Position numbers and translations under genes: made by a program. A stretch of 64,000 nt of DNA from Elioraea rosea (GTDB lineage: Bacteria > Pseudomonadota > Alphaproteobacteria > Acetobacterales > Acetobacteraceae): positions 248,001 to 312,000 of the forward strand of contig NZ_VFAC01000001.1 in assembly GCF_007644105.1 (NCBI RefSeq), read 5' to 3'. Each line of letters starts with the position of its first letter. Position 1 is the first letter of the stretch. The notes under the pieces were generated by a model. The model did no database searches and was not told the origin of the DNA. It saw only the letters and a program-made list of their open reading frames with translations. Positions 35,566 to 46,144 of this stretch are shown piece by piece.

Positions 35566-36354
35566 ATGGACCGTTCCGCACAGGCAGGCCCGGTCGCCAA
35601 CGTCCTCGCGTGGTCGGTGCTGCTGTTCCTGCTTCTGCCGATCACCGTCATCTTCCCGATCAGCCTCACCGACCAGCGCTTCCTCTCGCTTCCCTACGAG
35701 GCCCTGTCGCTGCAGCACTACGTGGCGTTCTTCACCTCAGAGCGCTGGCTCTCCTCCACCTGGCAGAGCCTGGTCATCGCCCTGGCCTCCACCATCCTCG
35801 CGGTATCGACCGGCACGCTCTGCGCCATCGGCTGCTGGAAGCTCTCGACGCGCGCGACGGAAATCGTGCGCGTGCTGATGCTGCTGCCGATCATCGTTCC
35901 CTCGATCGTCTACGCGCTCGGCATCTACCGGCTCTGGATCAGGCTCGACCTGCTCGACACCTACACGGGCGTCATCCTCGTGCACGGCGTCACCGGCATC
36001 CCCTACGTCGTGATCACCGTCACGACGGCACTCGCGAATTTCGACCCGCGGCTCGAGCAGGCAGCCCGCGGCATGGGGGCGAGCCTGCGCCAGACGCTCG
36101 CCTGGGTGATCCTGCCGCGCATTATGCCCGGCATCGTGTCGGGCGCGATCTTCGCCTTCATCCACTCGTGGGACGAGGCGGTACTGATCCTCTTCATCGC
36201 ATCGCGCGCGCTGTTCACCCTGCCGCGCCGCATGTGGGACGGCATCAACGAGAATCTCGATCCGGTCATGGCGGTCGCCGCCTGCGTGATGATCCTCGCC
36301 TCGGTGCTCATGCTCGCGGTCGATCTCTGGGCGAGAAGGAAACGCAGCGAATGA
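35566..36354 (+). CDS. PotC-like ABC transporter permease
   Basis: 262 residues. Helix-rich, with the EAA loop FDPRLEQAARGMGASLRQTLAWVILPRIMPGI around residue 165-195. The short N-terminus and SWDEAVLILFI segment match PotC partners. It starts 5 bp after the previous stop and its own stop overlaps the ATG of the next hydrolase gene, tying the hydrolase to the transporter operon. Confidence 0.92.
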   Translation: MDRSAQAGPVANVLAWSVLLFLLLPITVIFPISLTDQRFLSLPYEALSLQHYVAFFTSERWLSSTWQSLVIALASTILAVSTGTLCAIGCWKLSTRATEIVRVLMLLPIIVPSIVYALGIYRLWIRLDLLDTYTGVILVHGVTGIPYVVITVTTALANFDPRLEQAARGMGASLRQTLAWVILPRIMPGIVSGAIFAFIHSWDEAVLILFIASRALFTLPRRMWDGINENLDPVMAVAACVMILASVLMLAVDLWARRKRSE

Positions 36355-37988
36355 GCGACGACCCCATGCGGGCAGACCACGCCCCGCTCTCCGAGGCGCA
36401 GGCGACGGCGGTCGACTGGGTTGCCGACCATGCCGCCTCGCTCTCGGCGGACCACATGCACATCTGGCGCCTGGCCGAACCCTCCTGGCGCGAGTACCGC
36501 TCCGCCGCGTGGTTCGTCGAGCGGCTGCGCGCGGAGGGCTTCACGGTCGAGGTCGGCAGCGCAGGCATGCCGACGGCCTTCGCCGCGCGCTGGACCGCGC
36601 CCGGAAGCCCCGGAGGCGCGCCCGTGCTCGCCAACATCGCCGAGTACGATGCCGTTCCGGGAACGAGCCAGGAGCCGGTGCCGCGCCGCGTGCCGCGCAA
36701 GGGAACCCACATCCATGCGGCCGGCCACACCGACCCGCATTCGGCGCTCGGCATCGGCGCGCTCGCGGGCACGCTCGCTGCCAAGGCGGCGATGGAGAAG
36801 CACGGGCTCAAGGGCACGCTCGTGCTGATGGGCGAGCCTGCTGAGAAGATGTGCGGCTCGAAGCCCATCCACGCCGCGCACGGCTACTACGACGACTTCT
36901 CCGCCGCCATCTCCTGGCACCCGACGTCGTTCCTGACGCTCGCCAATTCCTGCCTTTGGGACACGCACTGCGCGACGTACTGGAGCCGCATCTATACCTT
37001 CGAGTGCCTCGAGCCGGAGACATGGTCCTCCGCCATTGCGCGGACGGGCGTGCATTCCTCGCACTCCGTCAGCCGCGCCCCGGGCGCGATCGATGCCGTG
37101 TGCCTGATGTACACGACGGCGAAGTACATGAAGGAGAACATGCTGCCCCACCAGGGCGCGTGGAGCCTGAACGAGGCGATCCTGCAGGCGGGCCAGGCGA
37201 CCGCGGACAACATCCCCCCGGCGCTGTCCGTCATCCAGTACGCGCTGCGCGCGCCGACGATCGACATGCAGGAACGCGTCTGGACGGTGCTCGACCGGAA
37301 CGCGGACCATGTCGCGGCGATGACGCATTGCACGGTGAAGAAGGCGTGGGTGACGAAGACGCGTCCTGGCCTCGCCAACCATGCGATGGCGGAGACGACG
37401 TTCCGCAACTTCGCGCGCGTCGGCCCTCCCTCCTACGGCACCGAGGCGATCGCCTTCGCGAACGACATCCGGGCGGCGTGCGGGGCGGGCCCCGTGGCCG
37501 ATCCCTTCCCCTCAGAGATCACCCGCCTCTGCACCCCGCGAGAGGCCGAGGCCGCGCTGCGCGCGCACCTGCCGCCCTGGCAGAAGAACTACACCTCCGA
37601 CGACTACACCGACTGGACCTGGCACTGCCCCACCGCGCGCCTCTATGTCGGCCGCGCGCAGCTTCGCGTCGACGAGCCGGGGCGGAACTGGCCGGAATGG
37701 ACACGCTACGCCATGGGCGGCATGCCAGCCTGCATGGACCCGATGTGGCTCAAGGCGGCAGAGGTGACGGGCGCGACCTTCGTCGAGCTGCTCGAGAAGC
37801 CAGCCGCGCTCGAGGCCGCCCGCGCCGAGTTCGCCGAGCGCACCGGCGGCGGCATCGGCGGCTCGAAATGGCTCGGGCCGTTGCTTCCAAAGAACTATCC
37901 GGCGCCGATCCGCTTCCGCTGGCCGGAATACGCCACCACCGCGCGCGGCGAAGAGTATGTCGTGCCCGATCCCTCTCTCGCAGGCTGA
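36351..37988 (+). CDS. M20-type amidohydrolase (AbgB-like)
   Basis: 545 residues. The N-terminal LAEPSWREYRSAAWFVERLRAEGF and LANIAEYDAVPG, the metal-site segment GHTDPHSALGIGALAG, and LVLMGEPAEKMCGSKP show the M20D/AbgB organisation. Relatives cleave N-acyl or p-aminobenzoyl-glutamate type amides. ATG at 36351 overlaps the permease stop (ATGA); the longer open frame upstream is a shadow of the permease genes. Its place in the operon suggests that it acts on the imported compound. Confidence 0.88.
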   Translation: MSDDPMRADHAPLSEAQATAVDWVADHAASLSADHMHIWRLAEPSWREYRSAAWFVERLRAEGFTVEVGSAGMPTAFAARWTAPGSPGGAPVLANIAEYDAVPGTSQEPVPRRVPRKGTHIHAAGHTDPHSALGIGALAGTLAAKAAMEKHGLKGTLVLMGEPAEKMCGSKPIHAAHGYYDDFSAAISWHPTSFLTLANSCLWDTHCATYWSRIYTFECLEPETWSSAIARTGVHSSHSVSRAPGAIDAVCLMYTTAKYMKENMLPHQGAWSLNEAILQAGQATADNIPPALSVIQYALRAPTIDMQERVWTVLDRNADHVAAMTHCTVKKAWVTKTRPGLANHAMAETTFRNFARVGPPSYGTEAIAFANDIRAACGAGPVADPFPSEITRLCTPREAEAALRAHLPPWQKNYTSDDYTDWTWHCPTARLYVGRAQLRVDEPGRNWPEWTRYAMGGMPACMDPMWLKAAEVTGATFVELLEKPAALEAARAEFAERTGGGIGGSKWLGPLLPKNYPAPIRFRWPEYATTARGEEYVVPDPSLAG

Positions 37989-37996
37989 GGTTTGCC

Positions 37997-39004
37997 ATGA
38001 GCGCGATGACCGAAGGCGAATATCGCTACAACATGCTGATCAAGACCTTCGCCTCCGCGCCCTCGCCGGCGTTCGAGACGAAGGCGCAGCAGGAGACCGT
38101 GTGGGGCCGCCGATGGGGCTGCACCAATGATGTCGGCCGGCTGCGCATGGTGCTGATGCACCGGCCGGGAGACGAGCTCTCCATCGTCGACCCGTCGAAA
38201 CGCATCGAGGAACTCGGCGCCTATGGCGACCCGGAGACGGGCTGGTACTGGCGCGGCCGCGAGATCCCCGACATCGCCACGCAGCAGGCGCAGCATGACG
38301 GGCTGGTCACCGCGCTGCGGGAGGAAGGCGTCGAGGTCGTGTTCCTCGACCGCTGCGCAAAGGGACGAATGAAGTCGGTCTACACCCGGGACCAGGTGAT
38401 CGCCGTCGATGGCGGGGCGATCGTCTGCCGCATGGGCGCGCCGATCCGCCGCGGCGAGGAAGCGCCGGCGACCGAAACGCTCGGCCGCCTTGGCATGCCG
38501 ATCCTGCGCACGATCCACGGCACGGGCATCATGGAGGGCGGGTCATTCGCCTTCATCACGCCGAAGGTCGCGGTGATCGGTCTCTCCTCGCGGGTGAACG
38601 AAGAGGGTACACGCCAGGTCGAGGAGGTGCTGAACGTGCTCGGCGTGAAGCTGCTGCGCGTGCAGCTCACCGGCTACAGGCTGCACATCGACGGTGCCTT
38701 CGTGATGATCGACACCGACACCGCGATCATCAACCCGGTGCAGCTTCCCTTCTGGTTTCTCGAGGAGCTGAAGGCGATGCGCATCCGCACGATCGAGATC
38801 CACCCAGACGACCCGGTGTGGACGATCAACTGCCTCGCAGTGGCGCCAGGGCGCGTGCTGATGGCCAATGCGGTGAGCCCGCGCACGGCAGACGCACTGG
38901 ACCAGGCCGGCATCAGCGTGCGCATCGTGCCCTACAGCGCGGTGTACCAGGGCGGCGGCGGCATCCACTGCTCCACGGCCCCGCTCATCCGCGACCCGAT
39001 CTAG
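37997..39004 (+). CDS. Arginine-deiminase/DDAH-fold amidinohydrolase-family protein
   Basis: 335 residues of the pentein (guanidino-group modifying) fold. The family catalytic triad pieces are visible: GGSFAFIT (with EGGS), LHIDGAFVMID (catalytic His) and GGGGIHCSTAPLIRDP (catalytic Cys near the C-terminus). Relatives hydrolyse arginine, methylarginines or related guanidines. A 60-residue N-terminus with GCTNDVGRLRMVLMHRPGDEL is typical. It sits 8 bp after the hydrolase gene, so the operon probably processes a guanidino or amino compound. Confidence 0.87.
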   Translation: MSAMTEGEYRYNMLIKTFASAPSPAFETKAQQETVWGRRWGCTNDVGRLRMVLMHRPGDELSIVDPSKRIEELGAYGDPETGWYWRGREIPDIATQQAQHDGLVTALREEGVEVVFLDRCAKGRMKSVYTRDQVIAVDGGAIVCRMGAPIRRGEEAPATETLGRLGMPILRTIHGTGIMEGGSFAFITPKVAVIGLSSRVNEEGTRQVEEVLNVLGVKLLRVQLTGYRLHIDGAFVMIDTDTAIINPVQLPFWFLEELKAMRIRTIEIHPDDPVWTINCLAVAPGRVLMANAVSPRTADALDQAGISVRIVPYSAVYQGGGGIHCSTAPLIRDPI

Positions 39005-39037
39005 TCTCATTCATCCAGAAAGAGGGAAGGAAACAGC

Positions 39038-39742
39038 ATGACCCAGCATGACCCGGCGCTGCTCGCCGCACTGCAGAAGATCGATACGCCGACGATCTGC
39101 AACGCGCTCGAGGAGCTCGTCTCGCCGCGCCAGCTCATCCGCTTCACGACGAAGCCGTTCGTAACGAACGACAGCGACGACGCGATCTTCGTCGGCTACG
39201 CGCGCACGGCGATGATCCGCGCCGAAGCCCCGCCCTCGATGTCGCCGGCCGAACGCAAGGCGCTGAGGCTCCGCTACTACGAGCACGTCGCGACCGCCAA
39301 GCCGGGCCCCAACGTCTCGGTGATCCAGGACATCGACAGCACGCCGGGCACGGGCGCCTTCTGGGGCGAGGTGCAGACCACCGTGCACAAGGGCCTCGGC
39401 GTCGCAGGCTGCATCACCAACGGCTCGATCCGCGACCTCTCGATGATGGCGCGGCCCTTCCCGATGATCGCGGGCATGCTGAACCCGAGCCATGCCTTCG
39501 TGCATGTCGTCGCCGTCGGCGTCACGGTGTCGATCCATGGCATGACGGTGCATGACGGCGAGCTCGTCCATGCCGACCGTCACGGCGCCTGCGTCATCCC
39601 TCATGACGTGGCCGCGCGCATCCCCGAGGTGAACGACCTTCTGTCCCGCCGCGAGGCGGTCATCCTCACCGCTGCCCGGAAGCCCGATTTCAGCATCGAC
39701 GTGCTGCGCGAGGCGCTGTCGAAGGCAGAGGAGATCCACTGA
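39038..39742 (+). CDS. RraA-like protein (possible HMG/CHA-type aldolase)
   Basis: 234 residues. GVAGCITNGSIRDLSMMARPFP carries the Arg-Asp of the RraA/HMG-aldolase family, whose catabolic members split 4-hydroxy-4-methyl-2-oxoglutarate-like acids with a divalent metal. AGRHGACVIPHDVA-type ending (DRHGACVIPHDVAARI) is also typical. An AGGGAAGGAAA site precedes ATG 39038. It is the last gene of the PotABC-hydrolase operon and is followed by two hairpins. Confidence 0.88.
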   Translation: MTQHDPALLAALQKIDTPTICNALEELVSPRQLIRFTTKPFVTNDSDDAIFVGYARTAMIRAEAPPSMSPAERKALRLRYYEHVATAKPGPNVSVIQDIDSTPGTGAFWGEVQTTVHKGLGVAGCITNGSIRDLSMMARPFPMIAGMLNPSHAFVHVVAVGVTVSIHGMTVHDGELVHADRHGACVIPHDVAARIPEVNDLLSRREAVILTAARKPDFSIDVLREALSKAEEIH

Positions 39743-39749
39743 AACGAAA

Positions 39750-39777
39750 CGGGCCGGGCGCTTCGGCACCCGGCCCG
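39750..39777 (+). terminator. First hairpin downstream of the RraA-like gene
   Basis: CGGGCCGGG pairs with CCCGGCCCG around a 10-base loop, 8 bp after the stop. No T-run follows, so on its own it is a weak terminator. Confidence 0.5.
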
Positions 39778-39795
39778 CGGATGGCTTCGATGCGA

Positions 39796-39824
39796 GGCCG
39801 GGCGGCACACACCGCCCGGCCTTT
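39796..39824 (+). terminator. Rho-independent terminator (second hairpin)
   Basis: A perfect 10-bp stem (GGCCGGGCGG / CCGCCCGGCC) with a CACACA loop is followed by TTTCC. It lies between the RraA-like gene and the convergent aldolase gene, 7 bp from the latter's end. Confidence 0.75.
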
Positions 39825-39830
39825 CCGCGT

Positions 39831-40625
39831 TCAGTACGGGCCCGACCCCTTCGTCGCGCCCTGCGCCTTGCCCTTTGCGGCGGCGACCGCTGCCTTGGCC
39901 GCGTTCACCAGCAGCGCGGTGTCAGCGAGGACAGTGGCGAACTGGAAGCCCATCTCGAACATCCGGCGCGCGCCCTCGGGGCTCGACGTGTGGGTGCCCG
40001 GAACGATGCCGTGCTTCTTTGCCGTCTCGCAGATCTTCCTCATCGTCGCGAGCGTCTTCTCGCTCGTCGGGTCGCCGACCGGGCCCTCGCCGAGGGCGAG
40101 GCCGAGATCGGCCGGGCCGACATAGATCGCATCGAGACCGGGCGTGGACATGATCGCATCGAGGTTGTCGAGCGCGGGTGCGGTCTCGATCATCGCGAAG
40201 GTCACGACCGTGTCGTTCGCGCCCTTCCAGTAGTCGGCGCCGGCGTACCAGTTGGCGCGCGTCGGGCCGAAGCTTCGGTAGCCCTTCGGCGGATAGCGGC
40301 AGGACTGCACGAAACGCTCGCACTCCTCGCGGTCGTTGATCATCGGGCAGATGATGCCGTAGGCGCCGCTGTCGAGCATCTTCATGATGATGCCTGGCTC
40401 GTTCCAGGGCACGCGCGCGAGCGGAACGATGTCGGAGGTGCTGATCGCCTGCAGGATGGGCACCGCGCTCTCGTAGTGCACGAGCCCGTGCTGGAGATCG
40501 ACCGTCAGGCTGTCCCAGCCGCCCTGGACCATCGCCTCGGCCGCCACGCCAGAGGGGATGCCGCACCAGCCGTTGACGACATGGCCACCCGATTTCCAGA
40601 TCTCACGAAGCTTGTTGGCGCGCAC
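39831..40625 (-). CDS. HpcH/HpaI-family aldolase
   Basis: 264 residues. LTVDLQHGLVHYESAVPIL, PLARVPWNEPGIIMKMLDSGAYGIICPMIND and IYVGPADLGLALGEG define a class II pyruvate-type aldolase that cleaves 2-keto-3-deoxy or 4-hydroxy-2-keto acids. The GTG at 40623-40625 is chosen because GGGAGGA lies 7 bp upstream; the open frame before it is not conserved. It is divergent from the sugar-type ABC operon with a 250-bp gap that shows no gene and no clear operator. Confidence 0.9.
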   Translation of the reverse strand: MRANKLREIWKSGGHVVNGWCGIPSGVAAEAMVQGGWDSLTVDLQHGLVHYESAVPILQAISTSDIVPLARVPWNEPGIIMKMLDSGAYGIICPMINDREECERFVQSCRYPPKGYRSFGPTRANWYAGADYWKGANDTVVTFAMIETAPALDNLDAIMSTPGLDAIYVGPADLGLALGEGPVGDPTSEKTLATMRKICETAKKHGIVPGTHTSSPEGARRMFEMGFQFATVLADTALLVNAAKAAVAAAKGKAQGATKGSGPY

Positions 40626-40875
40626 TATCGGTCCTCCCGCGTTGGTCGATGGCAGGGGCCGCTGCCCCGCCTGCCGCATCTGAGCCCATCGCGCGCCGCG
40701 GGCCAAGCCGGGCCCAGCACATGCCTGGGTGGCCCAATCACGAAATTCGCTCCAGAGGTTGCGCCGGCCGATACAGCACCATTACAGTCCCTCGCCAAGA
40801 ACGTATCGGGGACGTGTTGCGTCGCAGCATGACACCCACGAAACCCTGCAGGGGACAGAAGGAAGGGAGAACGGG

Positions 40876-42231
40876 ATGATTCGATCCAAGCTGACGCGCC
40901 GTGGCGCGCTAAAGGCCGGCATTGGCGGCGTCGCCGCAACGGCGCTCGCCGCACCCGCGGTGCATGGCCAGCCGCGCACGACGCTCCGCTGCGGCTTCTG
41001 GGACCACTGGGTTCCCGCGGGCAACGGCGCGCTGCGTGAGCTCTGCGCCGAATGGGGCCAGCGCGAGCGTGTCGACGTGCAGGTCGACTTCATCACCTCC
41101 GTCGGCAACCAGCTTCAGCTCACCATCGCTGCCGAAGCGCAGAGCAAGTCGGGCCACGATATCCTGTCGTTCCCGACCTGGTTCCCGGCCGCTTATGCCG
41201 ACCAGCTCGTACCGGTTGACGACGTCATGGGAAGGCTGGCCGGGAAGTACGGCGCGGTGACGCCGGCGGCGGAGTATCTCGCCAAGCGCGACGGCAAGTG
41301 GACGGCGATCCCCGCCGTCTCCGGCACGCAGATGAAGCCCTGCCTCGGCCGTATCGACCTGCTGAAGCAGCATGCGGGCCTCGACGTGCAGGCGATGTGG
41401 CCGGCCGAGGACAAGGCAGGCCCCGGTGCTGACGCCTGGACCTGGGACGCGTTCCTTGCGGCCGCCGAGAAGTGCCATGCCGCGGGCGTTCCGTTCGGCC
41501 TGCCGATGGGGACGTTCAGCGACGCGGTTGACTGGCTCGGCGCGCTGTTCACCAGCTTCGGCGCCTCGATGCTCGATGCCGATGGCAAGGCGACGGTCCG
41601 GAACAACCCGAAGCTCCGCGCCGCCGTCGACTACATGGTGAAGCTCTCGAAGGTCCTGCCCGACGATGTGTGGGCCTGGGACGATGCCAGCAACAACCGG
41701 GCGATCGGCAGCGGCCGTTCGGCCCTGATCTTCAATCCGCCGTCTGCCTATGCCGTCGCGCGGCGCGACAAGATGGAAAACTTCGACCAGATGTGGACCT
41801 TCCCGATGCCATCGGGCCCGGAAGGCCGGTTCACGCCGTACCTGCCGTATTTCTGGGGCATCTGGGACTTCAGCCGCAACATCGGCCCGGCCAAGGGACT
41901 GCTCGAGTTCCTGTCGCAGCGCGAATCCGCCGAGAAGCAGACGACGATCAGCGCGGGATACGACATTCCGCCCTTCGTCAGCATGAACGACTTCGCGGTG
42001 TGGAAGAACGAGGGGCCGCCCCCGGGCGTTGTGTTCAACTACCCGATCAAGGCGCACCACAACGCCAAGACCTCCGTGGCCTTCGCACCGGCCCCGCCGG
42101 AGATCGCGGTGCAGGCCTACACGCAGGGGCTGAACACCGGCCTGATCGCTCGTATCGCTCAGGGCGGCATGTCAGTTGACGATGCGCTCGGCTGGGCAGA
42201 ACGCGAGCTGCGCAACTTCGCGCGCGGTTGA
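40876..42231 (+). CDS. Sugar-type ABC transporter substrate-binding protein (Tat-exported)
   Basis: 451 residues of the family 1 binding proteins (maltose/glycerol-3-phosphate type). A Tat signal is visible (LTRRGALKAGIGG, R8-R9). The mature part has WDHWVPAGNGAL, GHDILSFPTWFPAAYADQLVPVDD and WTWDAFLAAAEKC. ATG at 40876 follows AAGGGAGAAC; the earlier part of the open frame is not conserved. It supplies the permeases and ATPase encoded just downstream. Confidence 0.9.
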   Translation: MIRSKLTRRGALKAGIGGVAATALAAPAVHGQPRTTLRCGFWDHWVPAGNGALRELCAEWGQRERVDVQVDFITSVGNQLQLTIAAEAQSKSGHDILSFPTWFPAAYADQLVPVDDVMGRLAGKYGAVTPAAEYLAKRDGKWTAIPAVSGTQMKPCLGRIDLLKQHAGLDVQAMWPAEDKAGPGADAWTWDAFLAAAEKCHAAGVPFGLPMGTFSDAVDWLGALFTSFGASMLDADGKATVRNNPKLRAAVDYMVKLSKVLPDDVWAWDDASNNRAIGSGRSALIFNPPSAYAVARRDKMENFDQMWTFPMPSGPEGRFTPYLPYFWGIWDFSRNIGPAKGLLEFLSQRESAEKQTTISAGYDIPPFVSMNDFAVWKNEGPPPGVVFNYPIKAHHNAKTSVAFAPAPPEIAVQAYTQGLNTGLIARIAQGGMSVDDALGWAERELRNFARG

Positions 42232-42294
42232 CGATCGGATGGTCGGCGCCGGTCTGGCACGCCAGGCCGGCGCCCTGCTTCCCATGAGGCTGTG

Positions 42295-43251
42295 ATGGCA
42301 CCTGACGGGTCAGCCAAGGCGATCACGCAACCCGTCGCGCGAGGACCGCGCGGGCGAAGCCCCGGCGTGTCCTCGCTCGAGCGGCTCGCGCGGCGCCGCT
42401 CATCCATCGCCTTCCTGATGACCCTGCCGCTGATCCTCGTGATCGCCGGCCTCGTCGCCTACCCTGCCGCATGGGCGATCTACCTTTCGACGCTGAACCG
42501 CCGAATGCGGGCGAACATCGGCTTCGACAACTACCTGATCCTGCTCGAATCCGAATCGTTCCGCATGATCATCTGGCAGTCGTGCTTCTTCGCCATCACC
42601 GCGGTGCTGCTGAAGGCGCTGATCGGGTTCTGGCTCGCGCACATGCTGCACCACATCCCCACGAGGGGGCAGCGGAAGTGGCGCGGCATGCTTCTGATCC
42701 CATGGGTCATCCCGCCTGCGCTCTCGACGCTCGGCTGGTGGTGGATGTTCGACCCGTCCTACTCCTCGATCAACTGGATCATCAACGTCTTCGGCTTCCC
42801 CTCCGTGCCCTGGCTCGGCCAGCCCTGGTGGGCGAGGATCTCGGTGATCATGGTGAACGTGTGGTACGGCGCGCCGTTCTTCATGATCATGTACCTCGCC
42901 GCGCTCAAGAGCGTGCCGGAGCAGCTCTACGAAGCCGCCTCGATCGACGGCGCGACGTCCTGGCAGAGGCTCCGGTTCATCACCCTGCCGATGATGCAAA
43001 ACATCATCTCCATCACCGTGCTGTTCAGCCTGATTGTGACCTTCGCGAACTACGACATCGTGCGCGTGCTGACCAATGGAGGCCCGCGCGACACGACGCA
43101 CCTGTTCGCGACCTACGCGTTCCAGGTCGGCATCCTGTCGGGCAACCTGCCGCGCGGCGCCGCGGTGTCGCTGTTCATGCTGCCGATCCTCGCGGTCGCG
43201 GCCTTCTTCATCCTTCGCGGCGTCACCCGCCGGACCAAGGAGATCGCCTGA
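42295..43251 (+). CDS. Sugar-type ABC transporter permease (MalF/UgpA-like)
   Basis: 318 residues. After a ~40-residue cytoplasmic N-terminus come six membrane helices, with the EAA loop LYEAASIDGATSWQRLRFITLP near residue 220-245. GTG and ATG are adjacent at the start (GTGATG); the ATG is used. The gene lies 63 bp after the binding-protein gene and 1 bp before the next permease gene. Confidence 0.92.
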   Translation: MAPDGSAKAITQPVARGPRGRSPGVSSLERLARRRSSIAFLMTLPLILVIAGLVAYPAAWAIYLSTLNRRMRANIGFDNYLILLESESFRMIIWQSCFFAITAVLLKALIGFWLAHMLHHIPTRGQRKWRGMLLIPWVIPPALSTLGWWWMFDPSYSSINWIINVFGFPSVPWLGQPWWARISVIMVNVWYGAPFFMIMYLAALKSVPEQLYEAASIDGATSWQRLRFITLPMMQNIISITVLFSLIVTFANYDIVRVLTNGGPRDTTHLFATYAFQVGILSGNLPRGAAVSLFMLPILAVAAFFILRGVTRRTKEIA

Positions 43252-43252
43252 G

Positions 43253-44152
43253 ATGGCCGAAGCCGCCGTCGCCAACCGCGACTACCCGCGCGTCTACGGA
43301 AAGGTCGGCAGCCTTCACCGCGAGCGCGCCTGGGCGCTCCGCTGGGCCTATGTGTCGCTGATCCTCGCCTCGATCATCTTCCTCGCGCCGCCCTTCTACA
43401 TGCTGGTCACGAGCATCAAGACGAATGTCGAGATGGCAGACCAGTCGCTCAACCCGTGGATCGTCCGCAACCCCACGCTGGAGCACTACTGGGCGATCCT
43501 CAGCAATCCGATCTTCCTGACCTTCTTCAAGAACAGCATCATCGTCACCATCCTCGTCGTTTCGGTGACGATGGTGATCTCGGTGCTGGCGGCCTTCGCG
43601 CTCTCGCGGATGCGGTTCTGGGGAAGCCAGGTGCTCGCCACCGGCGTGTTCCTGACCTACCTCGTGCCGGACACGCTGCTGTTCATCCCGCTCTACCAGA
43701 TCGTCGGCGGGCTCGGCCTGCTCAACTCGATCTGGGGGCTCGTGCTCGTCTACCCGACGCTGACGGTGCCGTTCTGTACCTGGATCATGATCGGCTACTT
43801 CGCCTCGATCCCGAAGGAGCTCGACGAGGCTGCGCTGATCGACGGTGCGACCTGGCCGCAGATGCTGACGAAGATCTTCATCCCTGTCGCCCTGCCAGGC
43901 ATCATCGCAGCGACCATCTTCGCCTTTACCGTGTCCTGGGCGGCCTTCGTCTACCCCACCGCCTTCATCACGCGGCCGGACCAGATGCCACTGACCATCG
44001 GCATCGTCAGCCAGCTCGTGCGCGGCGACACCTTCGCCTGGGGGCAGATCATGTCTGGCGCGCTGATCGCCGCGCTACCGCCGGTGGTCGTGTACGTGTT
44101 CCTGATGGACTACTACATCGCCGGGCTCACCGCCGGCGCAACGAAAGGATAG
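43253..44152 (+). CDS. Sugar-type ABC transporter permease (MalG/UgpE-like)
   Basis: 299 residues. FLAPPFYMLVTSIKTNVEM near residue 40 and the EAA loop (IPKELDEAALIDGATWPQMLTKIFIPVALPG, around 190-220) match MalG-type permeases. It is the channel partner of the preceding gene product. ATG at 43253 overlaps nothing but follows the previous TGA by one base. Confidence 0.92.
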   Translation: MAEAAVANRDYPRVYGKVGSLHRERAWALRWAYVSLILASIIFLAPPFYMLVTSIKTNVEMADQSLNPWIVRNPTLEHYWAILSNPIFLTFFKNSIIVTILVVSVTMVISVLAAFALSRMRFWGSQVLATGVFLTYLVPDTLLFIPLYQIVGGLGLLNSIWGLVLVYPTLTVPFCTWIMIGYFASIPKELDEAALIDGATWPQMLTKIFIPVALPGIIAATIFAFTVSWAAFVYPTAFITRPDQMPLTIGIVSQLVRGDTFAWGQIMSGALIAALPPVVVYVFLMDYYIAGLTAGATKG

Positions 44153-44161
44153 GCTCGCTCA

Positions 44162-45265
<1,104 letters not shown>

Positions 45266-45267
45266 GC

Positions 45268-46026
45268 ATGGCCGGTCGTCTCGAGGGAAAGGTCGCCTGG
45301 GTCACCGGCGCCGGAAGCGGCATCGGCCGTGCAGCGGCGGTCGCGCTGGCCAAGGAGGGCGCGAAGGTCGCGCTGACAGGCCGCCGCGCCGCGCCGCTCG
45401 AGGAGACGGCGGGCATGATCGGCGGCGGCGCCCTCGCCGTGCCGGCCGACCTGACGGATGCCGCCCAGGTCACTGCCGCCGTCGCCACCGTGGTCGACAA
45501 GCTTGGCCGGCTCGACATCGTGGTCAGCAATGCCGGGCTGAACGCGCCGGAGCGCCGCTGGGCCGTCCTGAAGGCCGAGACCATCTCGGCGCTAGTCGAC
45601 GGCAACCTCAAGGCGCCGGCCTATGTGGCGCAGGCCGCCCTGCCCGCCCTGCGCAAGAGCAAGGGCATCATCGTGCACGTCGCCTCCTGGGCCGGGCGGT
45701 TCATCGGCCACGTGTCGGGCCCCACCTATGTCGCGGCCAAACACGGGCTCGTCGCGCTCAGCCACACGCTGAACATGGAGGAGTGCGGCAACGGCGTACG
45801 CTCGACCGTGGTCGAGCCGGGCGAGGTGAACACCCCGATCATGGATCTCCGCCCGGTGAAGCTCCCGCCTGAGGTGCGCGCGGCGATGCTTCAGCCGGAG
45901 GACGTCGCCGCCGCCGTGCTGTTCGCGGTGACGATGCCCGCGCATGCCTGCATCAACGAGATCCTGATCAGCCCCACGGCGAACCGGGGCTACCTCGCCG
46001 AGATGGCCCGCGCCGCCCAGGGCTGA
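45268..46026 (+). CDS. Short-chain dehydrogenase/reductase
   Basis: 252 residues. The cofactor motif TGAGSGIG (residues 14-21), NAG at SNAGLN, the catalytic Ser in HVASWAG and the YxxxK motif (YVAAK) are all intact. It probably oxidises a hydroxyl of the imported substrate using NAD(P). It lies 2 bp after the ATPase gene, so it is part of the transporter operon; the following Ldh gene is 118 bp away and may have its own promoter (TTGACG at 46081). Confidence 0.92.
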   Translation: MAGRLEGKVAWVTGAGSGIGRAAAVALAKEGAKVALTGRRAAPLEETAGMIGGGALAVPADLTDAAQVTAAVATVVDKLGRLDIVVSNAGLNAPERRWAVLKAETISALVDGNLKAPAYVAQAALPALRKSKGIIVHVASWAGRFIGHVSGPTYVAAKHGLVALSHTLNMEECGNGVRSTVVEPGEVNTPIMDLRPVKLPPEVRAAMLQPEDVAAAVLFAVTMPAHACINEILISPTANRGYLAEMARAAQG

Positions 46027-46144
46027 CGCGGACCTCGGGCGCGGCGCGCCTTCTGCAGGGCTGCCTGCGCCCGCGCGGGGTTGACGGTCGGCCCCGCGCG
46101 CGCTTGCTTGCGCGATCGTTTCGCACTCTCGCCAAGGAACGTCC

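Noticed and set aside
46081-46110. TTGACG as a promoter for the Ldh-family gene.
   Set aside because: No convincing -10 element follows at the right distance.
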